Assembly (NCBI GenBank): GCA_041658955.1
Contig: JBAZZE010000005.1
Coordinates: forward strand, 1 to 56,857
DNA: 56,857 nucleotides
Reading direction: 5' to 3'
DNA from: UBA2283 sp041658955
GTDB lineage: Bacteria > Patescibacteriota > Microgenomatia > UBA12405
A model generated the notes under the pieces. That model did no database searches and was not told the origin of the DNA. It worked only from the letters and a program-made list of their open reading frames with translations. The first letter of the stretch is position 1; each line of letters opens with the position of its first letter. Position numbers and translations under genes: made by a program. Shown here one piece after another: positions 25,048 through 33,371 of the stretch.

Positions 25048-25683
25048 TTAATTTATTTTTTTTATCCAAATGTTACTGACTTCATTAATATACATCATTT
25101 GTTCTTTTAGTTTTTCAAAACCGTTGGTCTTAAGTACATTTTCCGAGGCAGGATTGGCAGGATCGGTATATCCAGTGAGATAAATAGGCCTGGAGTTGTT
25201 GTGATCAATTTTTTTGATAATGTCGATAGAATTTTTTAAACCATTAACTGCGACGTGATTGTATTTGGGGTCAAAAAGTTTGGCATAGGAGACTTCAAGA
25301 ATTAGAGGTAAGCCTTTAATCCCAGCAATCTTTTTTAACTTCGTTTTGTAGTCATCGATCATGTATTGGATCCAGCCAATAACTTCATCACTTGAATTAC
25401 AGATAGCAAAAACATAAAAACGATCGAGGTGGTGATTGTCTTTCGTATTAAAAACGTCACGAAAATAGCGAATGGTGGAACGAGTTTTGGGAAACATAAA
25501 CTTGAATAGTATTTCCTGACCATCAATTGCAACTAGATCTAAGATATCTTGATACCTTCGTCTATCAAACCAGCGAAGTCCATAATTATTTTGATCAGGT
25601 TTAACTAAATATTTTGGTCGGGGAGAGCGAAGTGGTGAGTCGGGGTTGAACTCTTGGTAAAGACGCAAAGCGAGTGATTTCAT
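25048..25683 (-). CDS. GNAT-like acyltransferase
   Basis: This 211-residue protein has a GNAT-like core. A strand pair RFYVFAICNSSDEVIGWIQYMID leads to helix and strand LPLILEVSYAKLFDPKYN. A later SRPIYLTGYTDPANPASENVLKTNGFEKL resembles the acetyl-CoA fold's final strand and N-x-x-G-F. The acceptor is unknown. It sits directly between two ATP-grasp genes with 0-1 nt gaps, so the three products likely act on one molecule. Confidence 0.6.
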   Translation of the reverse strand: MKSLALRLYQEFNPDSPLRSPRPKYLVKPDQNNYGLRWFDRRRYQDILDLVAIDGQEILFKFMFPKTRSTIRYFRDVFNTKDNHHLDRFYVFAICNSSDEVIGWIQYMIDDYKTKLKKIAGIKGLPLILEVSYAKLFDPKYNHVAVNGLKNSIDIIKKIDHNNSRPIYLTGYTDPANPASENVLKTNGFEKLKEQMMYINEVSNIWIKKIN

Positions 25684-26751
25684 TTAATACCCCCACTCCC
25701 GCATCGTGTTTTGAAGTAAACGTTTGAGAAGAGTCGGAAAATTGACCCCATATTTGTTTAAAATATCAGTCATTTCACAAAGGTTAGGATCGGGTCCAAA
25801 ATGACAGTTGGCGTTGGCATCAATAAAATAGTAGTTCCCCAGAGTATCCATGCGAATATCAAACTTACCATAACTAGCCATCTTGGTGATGTCGTAGGCT
25901 TTCTTGACCAGTTTATCGAGCTCAGGGTCTTTGTATTTGGCGTACTTTAAATAGTCTTCGTTAACATACTGAGTGTCAGACCAACAAAGATCGTAATCTA
26001 AAAACTCATGTCGAGTTTTATTGTTGGGAAGATGAATGACTCGTTCGGTGGTATAGACTTTTTTGTTGTTGGCTTGAAAAATAAAAGCGGCAAATTCACG
26101 ACCATCGATGAATTCTGAGACCAAAACATCTTGATTGTATTTGCGAAGAAGATAGCGAAGTTGTTTTCGAAGTTGAACTTCGTTTTCAACGACTGAGGCT
26201 CTTTTTATTTCGACATTACTATGTTCTTCATTTAGTTTAAGAATAAGAGGGTAGCGAAGAGATGGATCAAGGGGGGATTTGTTAGAGGTGAGGAGCTGAA
26301 AACGGGGAACTGGAATACCATGTTGGGAAAGGAGTCCATGAATAAGATACTTGTTACAACCTAGAGCAAATCCAAGAATTGAGGCACCAGTGTAAGGGAT
26401 TTCCAATAATTCGAGGGTGGCAGGTACAGTGGCGCCAAGATAGTCGTAGCCTTTGACGGTAGTAACTAGATTAAGAGCCATGTCGGGTTTTTCATGGCGA
26501 AGGTTGTTGGCCAGAGAAGCGTTACCTTTGAGATAGACTGTTTTGATTTTTAGTTTATCGAAATATGGTTGAAAACCATAAGCTTCTTCTTTGGAACCGG
26601 AGACAGTAAAAAATTCTTCATCGGTACCAAAGTCTTCGCGTCTTTCATCGGTATAGATGATAGCGACTTTTTTGGGAAGCTTTCCGCCATTTATATTTTT
26701 TTTGGCGATGAGGGGGCGGGTATGAGGCAGGTTAACAATAGTATTGTTCAC
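25684..26751 (-). CDS. ATP-grasp ligase, D-Ala-D-Ala ligase-like (paralogue 2)
   Basis: This 355-residue paralogue of the 24042 gene shares VAIIYTDERREDFGTDEEFF, IPYTGASILGFALGCNKYLIH, DPSLRYPLILKLNEEHSNVEI and FDIRMDTLGNYYFIDANANCHFGP. The differences lie mainly in the central insertion (LPNNKTRHEFLDYDLCWSD), suggesting a different substrate. GTG at 26751 is the first codon after a TATATT (26760-26765, minus strand), giving a leaderless GTG start. It heads the ligase-GNAT-ligase operon. Confidence 0.75.
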   Translation of the reverse strand: MNNTIVNLPHTRPLIAKKNINGGKLPKKVAIIYTDERREDFGTDEEFFTVSGSKEEAYGFQPYFDKLKIKTVYLKGNASLANNLRHEKPDMALNLVTTVKGYDYLGATVPATLELLEIPYTGASILGFALGCNKYLIHGLLSQHGIPVPRFQLLTSNKSPLDPSLRYPLILKLNEEHSNVEIKRASVVENEVQLRKQLRYLLRKYNQDVLVSEFIDGREFAAFIFQANNKKVYTTERVIHLPNNKTRHEFLDYDLCWSDTQYVNEDYLKYAKYKDPELDKLVKKAYDITKMASYGKFDIRMDTLGNYYFIDANANCHFGPDPNLCEMTDILNKYGVNFPTLLKRLLQNTMREWGY

Positions 26752-26825
26752 GTACGTTTAATATAGGGCGTTTAATCAATAAATCAAGGGTAATAAATCA
26801 AGATAGTTAATTGATCAAAAATGAT

Positions 26826-29525
26826 TTATTTTTTTGACCTAATAATCCAAATAAATGTAGTGATGACTAATATCAGTCCACCCAACTCAAGTAATTGGGG
26901 CCAGAAAAAAATATAGACAGTTTGGTTAGTAAATTTAGAGGGTAGAGTCCAGCCGTTGGCCCAATTATTGATAATCACATGGTGAGTTAAGAATTGAGGT
27001 TGATTTTCTTTAATATAAAAAGCGATCCAGCCAGCATTAAATGATTGATTGAGAATTAAATTTGAAGAAGTGCTTTTGGAAGGAATATTAACTTTTAAAA
27101 GAGTTTGGTTAAAAAATGATTGGGCGGTAATATTTTTAGTAACTGAAGGGGTGAGCTGAGGTGAAGAAAACAGCGAGTCGGGTAGGGGAGATATTTTTAC
27201 TTCTTGAATTTGGGATAAGGAAAGTGTTTTGGCATAAGAAATAGCATTGAGGTCAAGACTGTATCCAAAATTGTCATCAGATGGGGGAATAAAAAAGTAA
27301 TCCCATTGTGAAGTGGAGTGTTTTGATAACTCATCTTCGACCAAACAAAGACTAGTGGTGGTATTTTTGAAACAAAAACGAAGCGGGATGCCGGAGAGAT
27401 AGTTTGATTTTAGTCCTACTAGGTAAGGGCGGTTGTGAGGAAGGTTCTCAAATGACAAATTAATTCCATGAGTATCGGAGCGAGTGTAAATACCTAAAGA
27501 GCTGGTTTGAGTATCGTAAGTTAGATTTGGGGATCGACGATGTAGTTCGTAGATATCACTGGCATTAAATGAAATAATTGGTAATTCAGGGTCATTTTCT
27601 GGAAAAATACCAACATTTACTTTATTGGTTGGAGAAATGATACTGCGAAAGCTGAGATTGGTTGATGAAATACTAGGATCTGTTTGATAGTCAAAACCTT
27701 GATAAGCGGTATCAAAATAATGCCAATGGTAGGTGGGGGTGACGTTGGGGAGTGACGAGGCGACTTGGACTAGAGAGTCATCTGAAACATGATAGAGAAT
27801 TGTCGAGCCGAATATTTGGGGGTCAGTTAATATTTTCTGATTAAGCAAATTTTGAGTTATTTTTTCAATCTCATATTTGTAAGTGATCTGATCTTGGTTT
27901 TTGGGATAGGTAGTCGTGGTGCTTTGGTCCCACAAAAGATAATTTATTTTGTATTTATGAAGATACTTAGCAATTTCGTTTGGATTTGAGGTATAAAGCG
28001 CAGTGTAGAATTCACGATAGGCTTCTTCGTTGGCTAGCTCCCATCTGTCAGAATCACGATCGAGAACACCTAGAGGAAGACCGAACCAAATGAATCCGGA
28101 ACCTTGGTAACCCCAGGAGTTGTAGGTCCAACCGGAAGGATTGTGAAGTGGAAGAGTTAGCATCCTCCCAGAGGAATTAGAGAGTGATTTGTTGAGCGAA
28201 AAATAGGAACTAGGAATGGTGGTCCGTACTAGAGGAGATATTAGTTGACCTTGAAAAATAGGAAAAGCATAGATAATTAAACTGGCGCAGAGAAGCAAAG
28301 ATGAAGTGATGATGTTGATATATTTAGATATATTTAGTAAAAAATAAAGTAGAAAAATTGCTTGACCAAAAATATACAAATGAGAGAGTTTGGTGAAGAC
28401 AAAACGGAGGATTTCACTGAGCAATGGAACCTTGAGCAATATATCAAATAGGTAACTAAATGGAACAGTTGAGTTACTTAAGAGAATAAAGGGGACGATG
28501 AAGAATGGTGAAAAAGCGAGGATGGTATCTCTTTTGAAAATAGAAATCACAAAACCACTAAAAGCAAAAATAAAAAGTGAATAGCCAATGAGCTGGACAT
28601 CAAAATTTTGGAAGTGCGTCCGCCAAGCTGGCATTAATTTTTGAAAGGTGTGTGATTGAAAATTGTAAATATCCCAATTGAGATAGAAGCCACGGATTAG
28701 GGTTGAGTCGGCAATGTCTCCGGTTTCACGATTTTTTAACAGGAATTCCTGTGAGTGTAGCCTGTTTTGTTGGTTTTGTTGAGGCACATTGGCCGATGTT
28801 TTTAGATAGTAGAGGTTAGGTAATAGCCAGAATGAGTTGATAAATAGGGTGGTAAGAATAAGAGTTAAGGGAATAATAATTTTGATCTTGTTAACAACTG
28901 AAAAGATAATTAAAAACAATAAATATGCCCCAAAAAGTGGATACCAAAGATGGGCCGCGTAAGCTTGAGGGGTAGAGAACAGAGTAATCAAAGCAAATAA
29001 TCCAAGCGTGCTAGCTTTGGGGTGGGTGAGATACTTTATACTGTAAAGAATTATCCAAGGTAGAAATGCCCAAGCTGTGGGAAACATTTCAAATGGCACA
29101 TAGAATTGCTGAACAGTTCCTAAATTGAGGAGATAAAAAATTGATCCAGCAAAGGAAAGTAACCGGTGGTTAAAGAGTTTAAGAGATAGGAAGTAAATAC
29201 CAACTAATCCGAAAATTAGGCATAAATAAATGTAGGAGTAACGGAGAACGGATAGGGGTAGGGCGAAATGGAGTATCCAGAGTATAAAAACTCTGGGTAA
29301 ATCAGCCATAGCACTATGCCCTGAGACAGCCCCAAGACCTTGTTCGGGTCGCCAGACACCAAACAAAAGACGCTTAAAATTGAGAGGAAAATTAAACTCT
29401 GGGTGGAGAGTGTCCCAACCAGTCAGGAAAGTTCCTGGTGTGTAATTAAGAATGGCAACCAAAATACCTATACTGATTATCAGTAATGGAAAAAATAATG
29501 GTGAACTTAGGATTTTTTTGGTCAC
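26826..29525 (-). CDS. Large polytopic membrane protein, GT-C/YfhO-like glycosyltransferase candidate
   Basis: This is an 899-residue protein with about 12-14 transmembrane helices in the first half. An early extracytoplasmic loop TGWDTLHPEFNFPLNF carries an Asp in the position typical of GT-C lipid-sugar transferases. A large beta-rich extracytoplasmic part follows (residues 440-860), and one final helix (LLELGGLILVITTFIWII) anchors the C-terminus. It likely transfers sugars to cell-envelope glycans. GTG at 29525 is proposed: TATACT (29533-29538, minus strand) ends 7 nt upstream. The longer frame starting at 29564 overlaps the opposite gene. Confidence 0.6.
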   Translation of the reverse strand: MTKKILSSPLFFPLLIISIGILVAILNYTPGTFLTGWDTLHPEFNFPLNFKRLLFGVWRPEQGLGAVSGHSAMADLPRVFILWILHFALPLSVLRYSYIYLCLIFGLVGIYFLSLKLFNHRLLSFAGSIFYLLNLGTVQQFYVPFEMFPTAWAFLPWIILYSIKYLTHPKASTLGLFALITLFSTPQAYAAHLWYPLFGAYLLFLIIFSVVNKIKIIIPLTLILTTLFINSFWLLPNLYYLKTSANVPQQNQQNRLHSQEFLLKNRETGDIADSTLIRGFYLNWDIYNFQSHTFQKLMPAWRTHFQNFDVQLIGYSLFIFAFSGFVISIFKRDTILAFSPFFIVPFILLSNSTVPFSYLFDILLKVPLLSEILRFVFTKLSHLYIFGQAIFLLYFLLNISKYINIITSSLLLCASLIIYAFPIFQGQLISPLVRTTIPSSYFSLNKSLSNSSGRMLTLPLHNPSGWTYNSWGYQGSGFIWFGLPLGVLDRDSDRWELANEEAYREFYTALYTSNPNEIAKYLHKYKINYLLWDQSTTTTYPKNQDQITYKYEIEKITQNLLNQKILTDPQIFGSTILYHVSDDSLVQVASSLPNVTPTYHWHYFDTAYQGFDYQTDPSISSTNLSFRSIISPTNKVNVGIFPENDPELPIISFNASDIYELHRRSPNLTYDTQTSSLGIYTRSDTHGINLSFENLPHNRPYLVGLKSNYLSGIPLRFCFKNTTTSLCLVEDELSKHSTSQWDYFFIPPSDDNFGYSLDLNAISYAKTLSLSQIQEVKISPLPDSLFSSPQLTPSVTKNITAQSFFNQTLLKVNIPSKSTSSNLILNQSFNAGWIAFYIKENQPQFLTHHVIINNWANGWTLPSKFTNQTVYIFFWPQLLELGGLILVITTFIWIIRSKK

Positions 29526-29532
29526 TAAAAAT

Positions 29533-29540
29533 AGTATACT
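29533..29540. promoter_or_regulatory. Shared palindromic -10 box of a divergent promoter pair
   Basis: AGTATACT reads TATACT on both strands. On the minus strand it ends 7 nt before the GTG of the large membrane protein, and on the plus strand 14 nt before the ATG at 29555. Polymerase could bind in only one direction at a time, so the two genes would compete. Confidence 0.45.
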
Positions 29541-29554
29541 GAATTTAAGAACAT

Positions 29555-31117
29555 ATGAAATCAATTAGAGCGGTTTACTGGTTAGTTTTGATAGTAGTAG
29601 TTCAGGTGGCGGCCAACTTTTTATGGTTGACAATAGATCAGACCCCACCTGCATGGGATCAGTCGGCACATTTACGAAGCGCGATCATGTATTCCCAAAA
29701 ATTATCGGGTGAGAGTGAATATTCTTGGTTGCAGATAATCCGAAGTGGATATGGGTATCCGCCACTTATTCATTTTATGGGTGGAATTTGGGGACTTTTG
29801 TTTGGACTTGGGAATATTACTTCATTGATGACTGTATTTTGGGTAGGACTAATCGTGGGTGTTTTCTTTTTGCTCAAAGAAGTTCTGAAAGATGAAGGCT
29901 GGGCGGTGGTGGGTGCCGGAATATTTTCACTAATTCCAGTAGTTTATGATATTTCCCGGAGTTTTTTACTCGATTTACCTCTTTTAATGATGGTGACTTG
30001 GGGATTGTGGTTTTGGATTAGGTCGGATGAACTGAAAAAAAATAATTATAGCTGGGGATTGCTTCTGATGTTGATACTGGCAAGTTTGACAAAACTAAAT
30101 GGTTTTTTATATTTTGTACCAATTGGATTGATGGTACTTTTGAGCTTAATAAAACAGCCTAAAATCTTAGGAAAAATAATAATTGGAGTTGTTGTTTACG
30201 GACTTCTAGTGGGATGGTGGTGGGGAGTAAACTGGCAAAACATTGTGATGTATCTAACTGGGTTGGCTGGGACAGGAGAAAAGTTGACAGATCCAATGGA
30301 TCTAACTTCAGGGGTGACTTGGATCCATTATTTTAGATTGTTTTTTTGGAATCAGTTGAGCCCACTTGCGGCGGTGATCATTGTGGGATTGACGGTTAGG
30401 GGAAGAAAGTTGGGGAATTTCTGGTGGTTATATTTGGTTATTAACTATGGGATTTTTACAATCATAAAGAATAAAGACTATCGGTTTATTATGCCGCTAC
30501 TACCGGTAGTTATTTTAATGGCGACTTCTGGACTTCGGGAGTGGTGGAAGAAGAATGATGAGGTGGCCATTTGGATAGGAGTTGTTTTAATAAGTTATCT
30601 ATCATGGTTTTTTGTAAACAATTCTTTTGGTTGGCCAATTCAAAAAGAGTGGCGATGGAATGTTAAAACGTACTTAATGGGTGATGGAGATTTGATTAAT
30701 GTAACTGACTATCCTGTCAGGTCACCAAAAAGTTTGGTTTGGCCAAATCGCGAGATTATGAAATCAATGGTGGCTGATGCTAAAGCAGTTGGAAAGCAAA
30801 AGGTGTTGGTATTGATTGATATTGAGCAAATTAACGATAATAACTTAAAAATGTACCGGGAGTTGGTAACTAAGGGAGGGGATGGTGTTGTGGAAATGCA
30901 CTCAATATACGCTCCGGAGTTTAATGATTGGAATGGATTTGACTTGGTGTTGCTAGGTGATGAAAAAATGGAACCAGCGCCATTTTATGCCACTAATTTG
31001 GAGTATTTAAAGCAAGCTAGAGATTATGTGTGGCAAAACCCGGGAAGATTTTCCGATATTAAAGAATACCTACTGCCGACTGGTGGAAAAGTATATTTAA
31101 AGAAAGTGTTAAAGTAG
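29555..31117 (+). CDS. GT-C family glycosyltransferase (PMT/ArnT-like)
   Basis: This 520-residue membrane protein has about 10-11 transmembrane helices. The first extracytoplasmic loop has DQTPPAWDQSAHLRSA, which carries the acidic residues of dolichyl-phosphate-mannose/ArnT-type transferases. Later, NYGIFTIIKNKDYRFIMPLLPVVILM matches the family's K-x-x-R-Y-x-x-P-x-x-P signature. The C-terminal 120 residues form a soluble extracytoplasmic domain. It likely glycosylates envelope lipids or proteins with polyprenyl-linked sugar. It is divergent from the other GT-C-like gene. Confidence 0.75.
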   Translation: MKSIRAVYWLVLIVVVQVAANFLWLTIDQTPPAWDQSAHLRSAIMYSQKLSGESEYSWLQIIRSGYGYPPLIHFMGGIWGLLFGLGNITSLMTVFWVGLIVGVFFLLKEVLKDEGWAVVGAGIFSLIPVVYDISRSFLLDLPLLMMVTWGLWFWIRSDELKKNNYSWGLLLMLILASLTKLNGFLYFVPIGLMVLLSLIKQPKILGKIIIGVVVYGLLVGWWWGVNWQNIVMYLTGLAGTGEKLTDPMDLTSGVTWIHYFRLFFWNQLSPLAAVIIVGLTVRGRKLGNFWWLYLVINYGIFTIIKNKDYRFIMPLLPVVILMATSGLREWWKKNDEVAIWIGVVLISYLSWFFVNNSFGWPIQKEWRWNVKTYLMGDGDLINVTDYPVRSPKSLVWPNREIMKSMVADAKAVGKQKVLVLIDIEQINDNNLKMYRELVTKGGDGVVEMHSIYAPEFNDWNGFDLVLLGDEKMEPAPFYATNLEYLKQARDYVWQNPGRFSDIKEYLLPTGGKVYLKKVLK

Positions 31118-31121
31118 GACC

Positions 31122-31150
31122 AAAAAAAATCCCCCACGAATGGGGGATTT
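31122..31150 (-). terminator. Intrinsic terminator at the end of the 31160-32219 unit
   Basis: AAATCCCCCA (31127-31136) and TGGGGGATTT (31141-31150) form a 10-bp stem with a CGAA loop. On the minus strand eight T residues follow, a strong terminator for the small membrane-protein gene. On the plus strand it may also stop the GT-C transcript. Confidence 0.8.
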
Positions 31151-31159
31151 GGTAATTAT

Positions 31160-31396
31160 TTAACGAATATTTTTATCCACTAGACACTTGTCGTAGAGAT
31201 ATTTTTGAGGTTCACGAACGGTTATTGTCTTTTTATTTTCTTCGAACTGGGCTTGGTATGAAGATTGATTAGCGCAACCATCGATTGCTTCATTACGAAG
31301 ATTGGTATTGTAAGCTTCTAAAAATTTAGAGGCAAAAACTGAGATGATAAGTATCGCCAAAATAAATTTAAGTGTAGGTAAGATTTGATTGTTCAT
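31160..31396 (-). CDS. Small membrane-anchored or secreted protein
   Basis: This is a 78-residue protein. The N-terminal hydrophobic segment (LPTLKFILAILIISVFASKFLEA) is a signal anchor. The remaining 50 residues are polar with two cysteines (DGCANQ, YDKCLV) that could form an extracytoplasmic disulfide. It lies downstream of the GC-rich secreted gene on the same strand, before a strong terminator, so the two may be co-transcribed. No homology was recognised. Confidence 0.6.
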   Translation of the reverse strand: MNNQILPTLKFILAILIISVFASKFLEAYNTNLRNEAIDGCANQSSYQAQFEENKKTITVREPQKYLYDKCLVDKNIR

Positions 31397-31402
31397 AGTT
31401 GG

Positions 31403-31455
31403 TTAGTTTTCGCCCTTTTGGGCTCATCAGCCTCGATACACATCGAGATAACTAA
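31403..31455 (-). promoter_or_regulatory. Three-way-junction RNA fold before the small membrane protein
   Basis: TTAGTT (31403-31408) pairs with AACTAA (31450-31455), enclosing two hairpins: GCCC-TTTT-GGGC (31412-31423) and CTCGAT/ATCGAG (31432-31447). It sits just before the 78-aa gene start in transcript direction. Function unknown; a leader structure or processing site is possible. Confidence 0.4.
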
Positions 31456-31489
31456 ACTTACTTATATTTCTTCTTTTCTCTTGTGTGTG
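31455..31489 (+). repeat. Imperfect inverted repeat, left arm
   Basis: AACTTACTTATATT-TCT followed by a TTTTCTCT stretch matches the reverse complement of 32423-32457 over about 34 nt with a few differences. The first 14 bases are identical. Together the arms bracket the GC-rich secreted-protein gene and half its leader. Confidence 0.6.
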
Positions 31490-31493
31490 GGGT

Positions 31494-31550
31494 CCGGGGA
31501 GATTCCCCCCGGAACTCAAGGCAAGCCAGATGGCTCGCCTTGAATTCGTT
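31494..31550 (-). other. Two GC-rich hairpins downstream of the secreted-protein gene
   Basis: After the stop at 31569 the minus-strand transcript can fold TTCAAGGCGAGCC/GGCTTGCCTTGAG (loop ATCT), then CCGGGG/CCCCGG around GGAATC. No U-tract follows the second stem, so they may protect the 3' end or separate two coding regions. Confidence 0.5.
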
Positions 31551-31568
31551 GGTGGGAGTGAGTGCCTC

Positions 31569-32219
31569 CTACTTGGTGAAGTACTTGGTGGTGATGGTGT
31601 TATTGGCGTTGAAAACTACGTCCCTGACCGCGACAAGGTCGTCGTGATTGGGGTTGTTGAATTCGCCGTTGACCATGACCATCTGGTCGGTTCCGTACAG
31701 GCAACCTGCACCATACTTCGTGCGGTAGGGGACATCAGTGTCGGTCGGGTTGCGGAAGAGGGTGTATTCGCCCGAACCACTGTCGTGGATGTTGACCCAT
31801 TGTCCGTTGATGTACACTTCGCCATCGCCTGCCATCGTTGTGTGGGCATACGCGGTGCCGTAGATGTAATCGGTCCCGTCGAACTGGATGTCGTACTGCC
31901 CGCAGGTGGTGGACTGGGCAAACGGGATGGTGTTCGGGTCAGGAACCATGTTGCTCTCGCCATAGAAGCCAGCGAAAGTGACAACGCCTTCGTCACCGTA
32001 GACATTTCCATCGTAGTTGCACACCAAGTCAGAGCGACCAGGAACGGTGTCACCAGCAACAATGGTCGAATTTCCCCAGGAGCAACCGGAAGCGTAAGCG
32101 TTGGCGTCGTTGCCATTGCTGTTGCCACCGAGGAGCATGGGGGCGAGACCGAAGATGGCCATCGCGCCGAGAGCGAGTACGGTCAAGCAAACCAGAATCG
32201 TGATACCAATCTGTTTCAT
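31569..32219 (-). CDS. Secreted or membrane-anchored protein, GC-rich gene with strong Shine-Dalgarno
   Basis: This 216-residue protein has an N-terminal hydrophobic helix (IGITILVCLTVLALGAMAIFGLAPMLL) with one Lys before it, a type IV prepilin- or signal-anchor-like start. The exported part is rich in Gly, Asn, Asp and Tyr with four cysteines. The ATG at 32219 follows AAGGAGG at 6-nt spacing; the open frame to 32267 lacks such support. The GC content is visibly higher than in the neighbours. The gene follows a predicted 450-nt hairpin-rich leader. No family was recognised. Confidence 0.65.
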   Translation of the reverse strand: MKQIGITILVCLTVLALGAMAIFGLAPMLLGGNSNGNDANAYASGCSWGNSTIVAGDTVPGRSDLVCNYDGNVYGDEGVVTFAGFYGESNMVPDPNTIPFAQSTTCGQYDIQFDGTDYIYGTAYAHTTMAGDGEVYINGQWVNIHDSGSGEYTLFRNPTDTDVPYRTKYGAGCLYGTDQMVMVNGEFNNPNHDDLVAVRDVVFNANNTITTKYFTK

Positions 32220-32672
32220 GAGGATCCTCCTTGTGCATTTTGCACTAAAAGACTTAGTCGATCCCACTAAGTCAGTGTATGCCCAGGATGGGCTTGTTTG
32301 GGTTTGAGCTGTTATTTACATAGTAAACCCCTAGATAAAGAGCAATCTAGTGACAGCACGAGGCCATCAAAATTATTGATGGCATGGTGCTATCACCAGA
32401 GATCATGAGGAGAACTCTCATCACACATGAGAGAAAATTAGAGAATATAAGTAAGTTGTTAAAGAACTTCTATTTTCCTTTATCTCTAAACGCTATGTTC
32501 AGAGTAACTGAATATAGATTTTTGGCCTTTGCCAAAGGAGAAACGGAGTAAAGAACTTTAGAGGAGCCTTACCCCGAGAGTCTCTCCTTTGGCCGTAATC
32601 GGAGATTACGTCCAAAGCTTTTATTTGTTAAAGAATTGAAGAGTTAATTTTTATAATTAACATTTCAATCTA
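32220..32672 (-). ncRNA. Hairpin-rich leader RNA of the GC-rich secreted gene
   Basis: About 450 nt between a canonical promoter and the start codon contain roughly ten hairpins. Examples are a 13-bp stem 32347-32359/32387-32399 with two G-U pairs and an inner 7-bp stem, CTCTCAT/ATGAGAG (about 32415-32433), CTATATTCAG/CTGAACATAG (32492-32516) and GACTTAG/CTAAGTC (32251-32273). Segments 32612-32617, 32583-32592, 32532-32541 and 32526-32531 can pair 1:2, 2:3 or 3:4, an attenuator-like set of alternatives. The last hairpin (GTGCA/TGCAC) abuts the Shine-Dalgarno. No known RNA family was recognised. Confidence 0.5.
32423..32457 (-). repeat. Imperfect inverted repeat, right arm
   Basis: The reverse complement begins AACTTACTTATATTCTCT and continues into a TTTTCTCT stretch, matching 31455-31489. 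It is embedded in the leader RNA. No target-site duplication is visible outside the arms. Confidence 0.6.
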
Positions 32673-32678
32673 GCCTGT

Positions 32679-32707
32679 AGTATAAACTATGTGACCTATA
32701 ATGTCAA
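32679..32707 (-). promoter_or_regulatory. Consensus sigma70-type promoter for the leader RNA and secreted gene
   Basis: On the minus strand TTGACA (32702-32707) and TATACT (32679-32684) are separated by exactly 17 nt. Transcription would start near 32672. It is one of the strongest promoters in the window. Confidence 0.75.
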
Positions 32708-32732
32708 TAGTTTATATGTAACAGGTATATAT

Positions 32733-33338
32733 TTAGTATCCTCTAACTAGAGAGCGGAGTTTGTAACCAGCGAAAGCTAAAGCAGAAGCAATAGTTGAAC
32801 CAAAGATTAGGGTTGAGGTAGCTCCGGTTTTTGGAAGTATCGGAGTGCTGGAATTGGTAGCTTCTTTAGCACCGTTACTGGTATAAAAAGCAGCAAAATC
32901 ACTAGACTCAGTACCAACTTCGGACTTGGCGTTGAAACGAAGTGAGTTGTTGGTTAGAGCTTTGTAGACATCAGTTTTGCTCTTAACAGTGACGGTAATA
33001 TCCTTGACATAATCCTGTCCGGCAGAGATCTGAGGAATGGTGAATTCGACAGGGGAGTCGGTAGTAACAGTAGAAGGAAGGGTTTGGCGAACCTTAATTT
33101 GAGTTTGGTTGCGATTACCTTCGTTACGGATTTTGACTTGAAGTTGGAACTTATCTCCAGGAGCAAAAATTACATTGGAGCTACTAAGGTTATCTTGCCA
33201 AACAGTTTGGGTAAACCCTTTGACTTTGAGATCTAACATTAATTTACGAACTTCATCGTCAGCCAGAGCAGGTGAGACAGAAAAAGCGAATATAGAAGAT
33301 AACAGTACAGCGGACAAAAAGAGATTTTTATTTTTCAT
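32733..33338 (-). CDS. LPXTG-anchored surface protein
   Basis: A 201-residue exported protein. The N-terminal signal peptide (LFLSAVLLSSIFAFSVSPALADD) has a cleavage site after ALA. The middle is a beta-rich domain with GDKFQLQVKIRNEGNRNQTQIKVRQTLPS, similar to DUF11/CARDB-type surface domains. The C-terminus carries LPKTG near residue 168, a hydrophobic helix, and a basic tail (KLRSLVRGY), the full sortase sorting signal. No sortase is in this window. Expression is from a TTGACA-16-TATAAT promoter, with the ATG inside a palindrome. Confidence 0.8.
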   Translation of the reverse strand: MKNKNLFLSAVLLSSIFAFSVSPALADDEVRKLMLDLKVKGFTQTVWQDNLSSSNVIFAPGDKFQLQVKIRNEGNRNQTQIKVRQTLPSTVTTDSPVEFTIPQISAGQDYVKDITVTVKSKTDVYKALTNNSLRFNAKSEVGTESSDFAAFYTSNGAKEATNSSTPILPKTGATSTLIFGSTIASALAFAGYKLRSLVRGY

Positions 33339-33367
33339 AACAATTGTTCGAATAAATAATTGTTATG
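33336..33367 (-). promoter_or_regulatory. Start-codon-containing palindrome of the LPXTG gene
   Basis: CATAACAATT (33336-33345) and AATTGTTATG (33358-33367) are perfect 10-bp complements with a 12-nt spacer. The 3' arm on the transcript includes the ATG. It could bind a repressor as DNA or hide the start codon as an RNA hairpin. Confidence 0.5.
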
Positions 33368-33371
33368 GGAT

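Noticed and set aside
26766..26835. Terminator after the large membrane protein gene
   Set aside because: AATAAATCA/TGATTTATT can pair, but the T-run is on the wrong side for the minus-strand gene, and repeated TTGATTTATT makes alternative foldings equally likely.
31485..32270. Long open frame of 261 codons on the plus strand
   Set aside because: It is antisense to the GC-rich secreted gene, whose minus-strand frame has a signal peptide, Shine-Dalgarno and promoter. High GC makes long chance frames likely.
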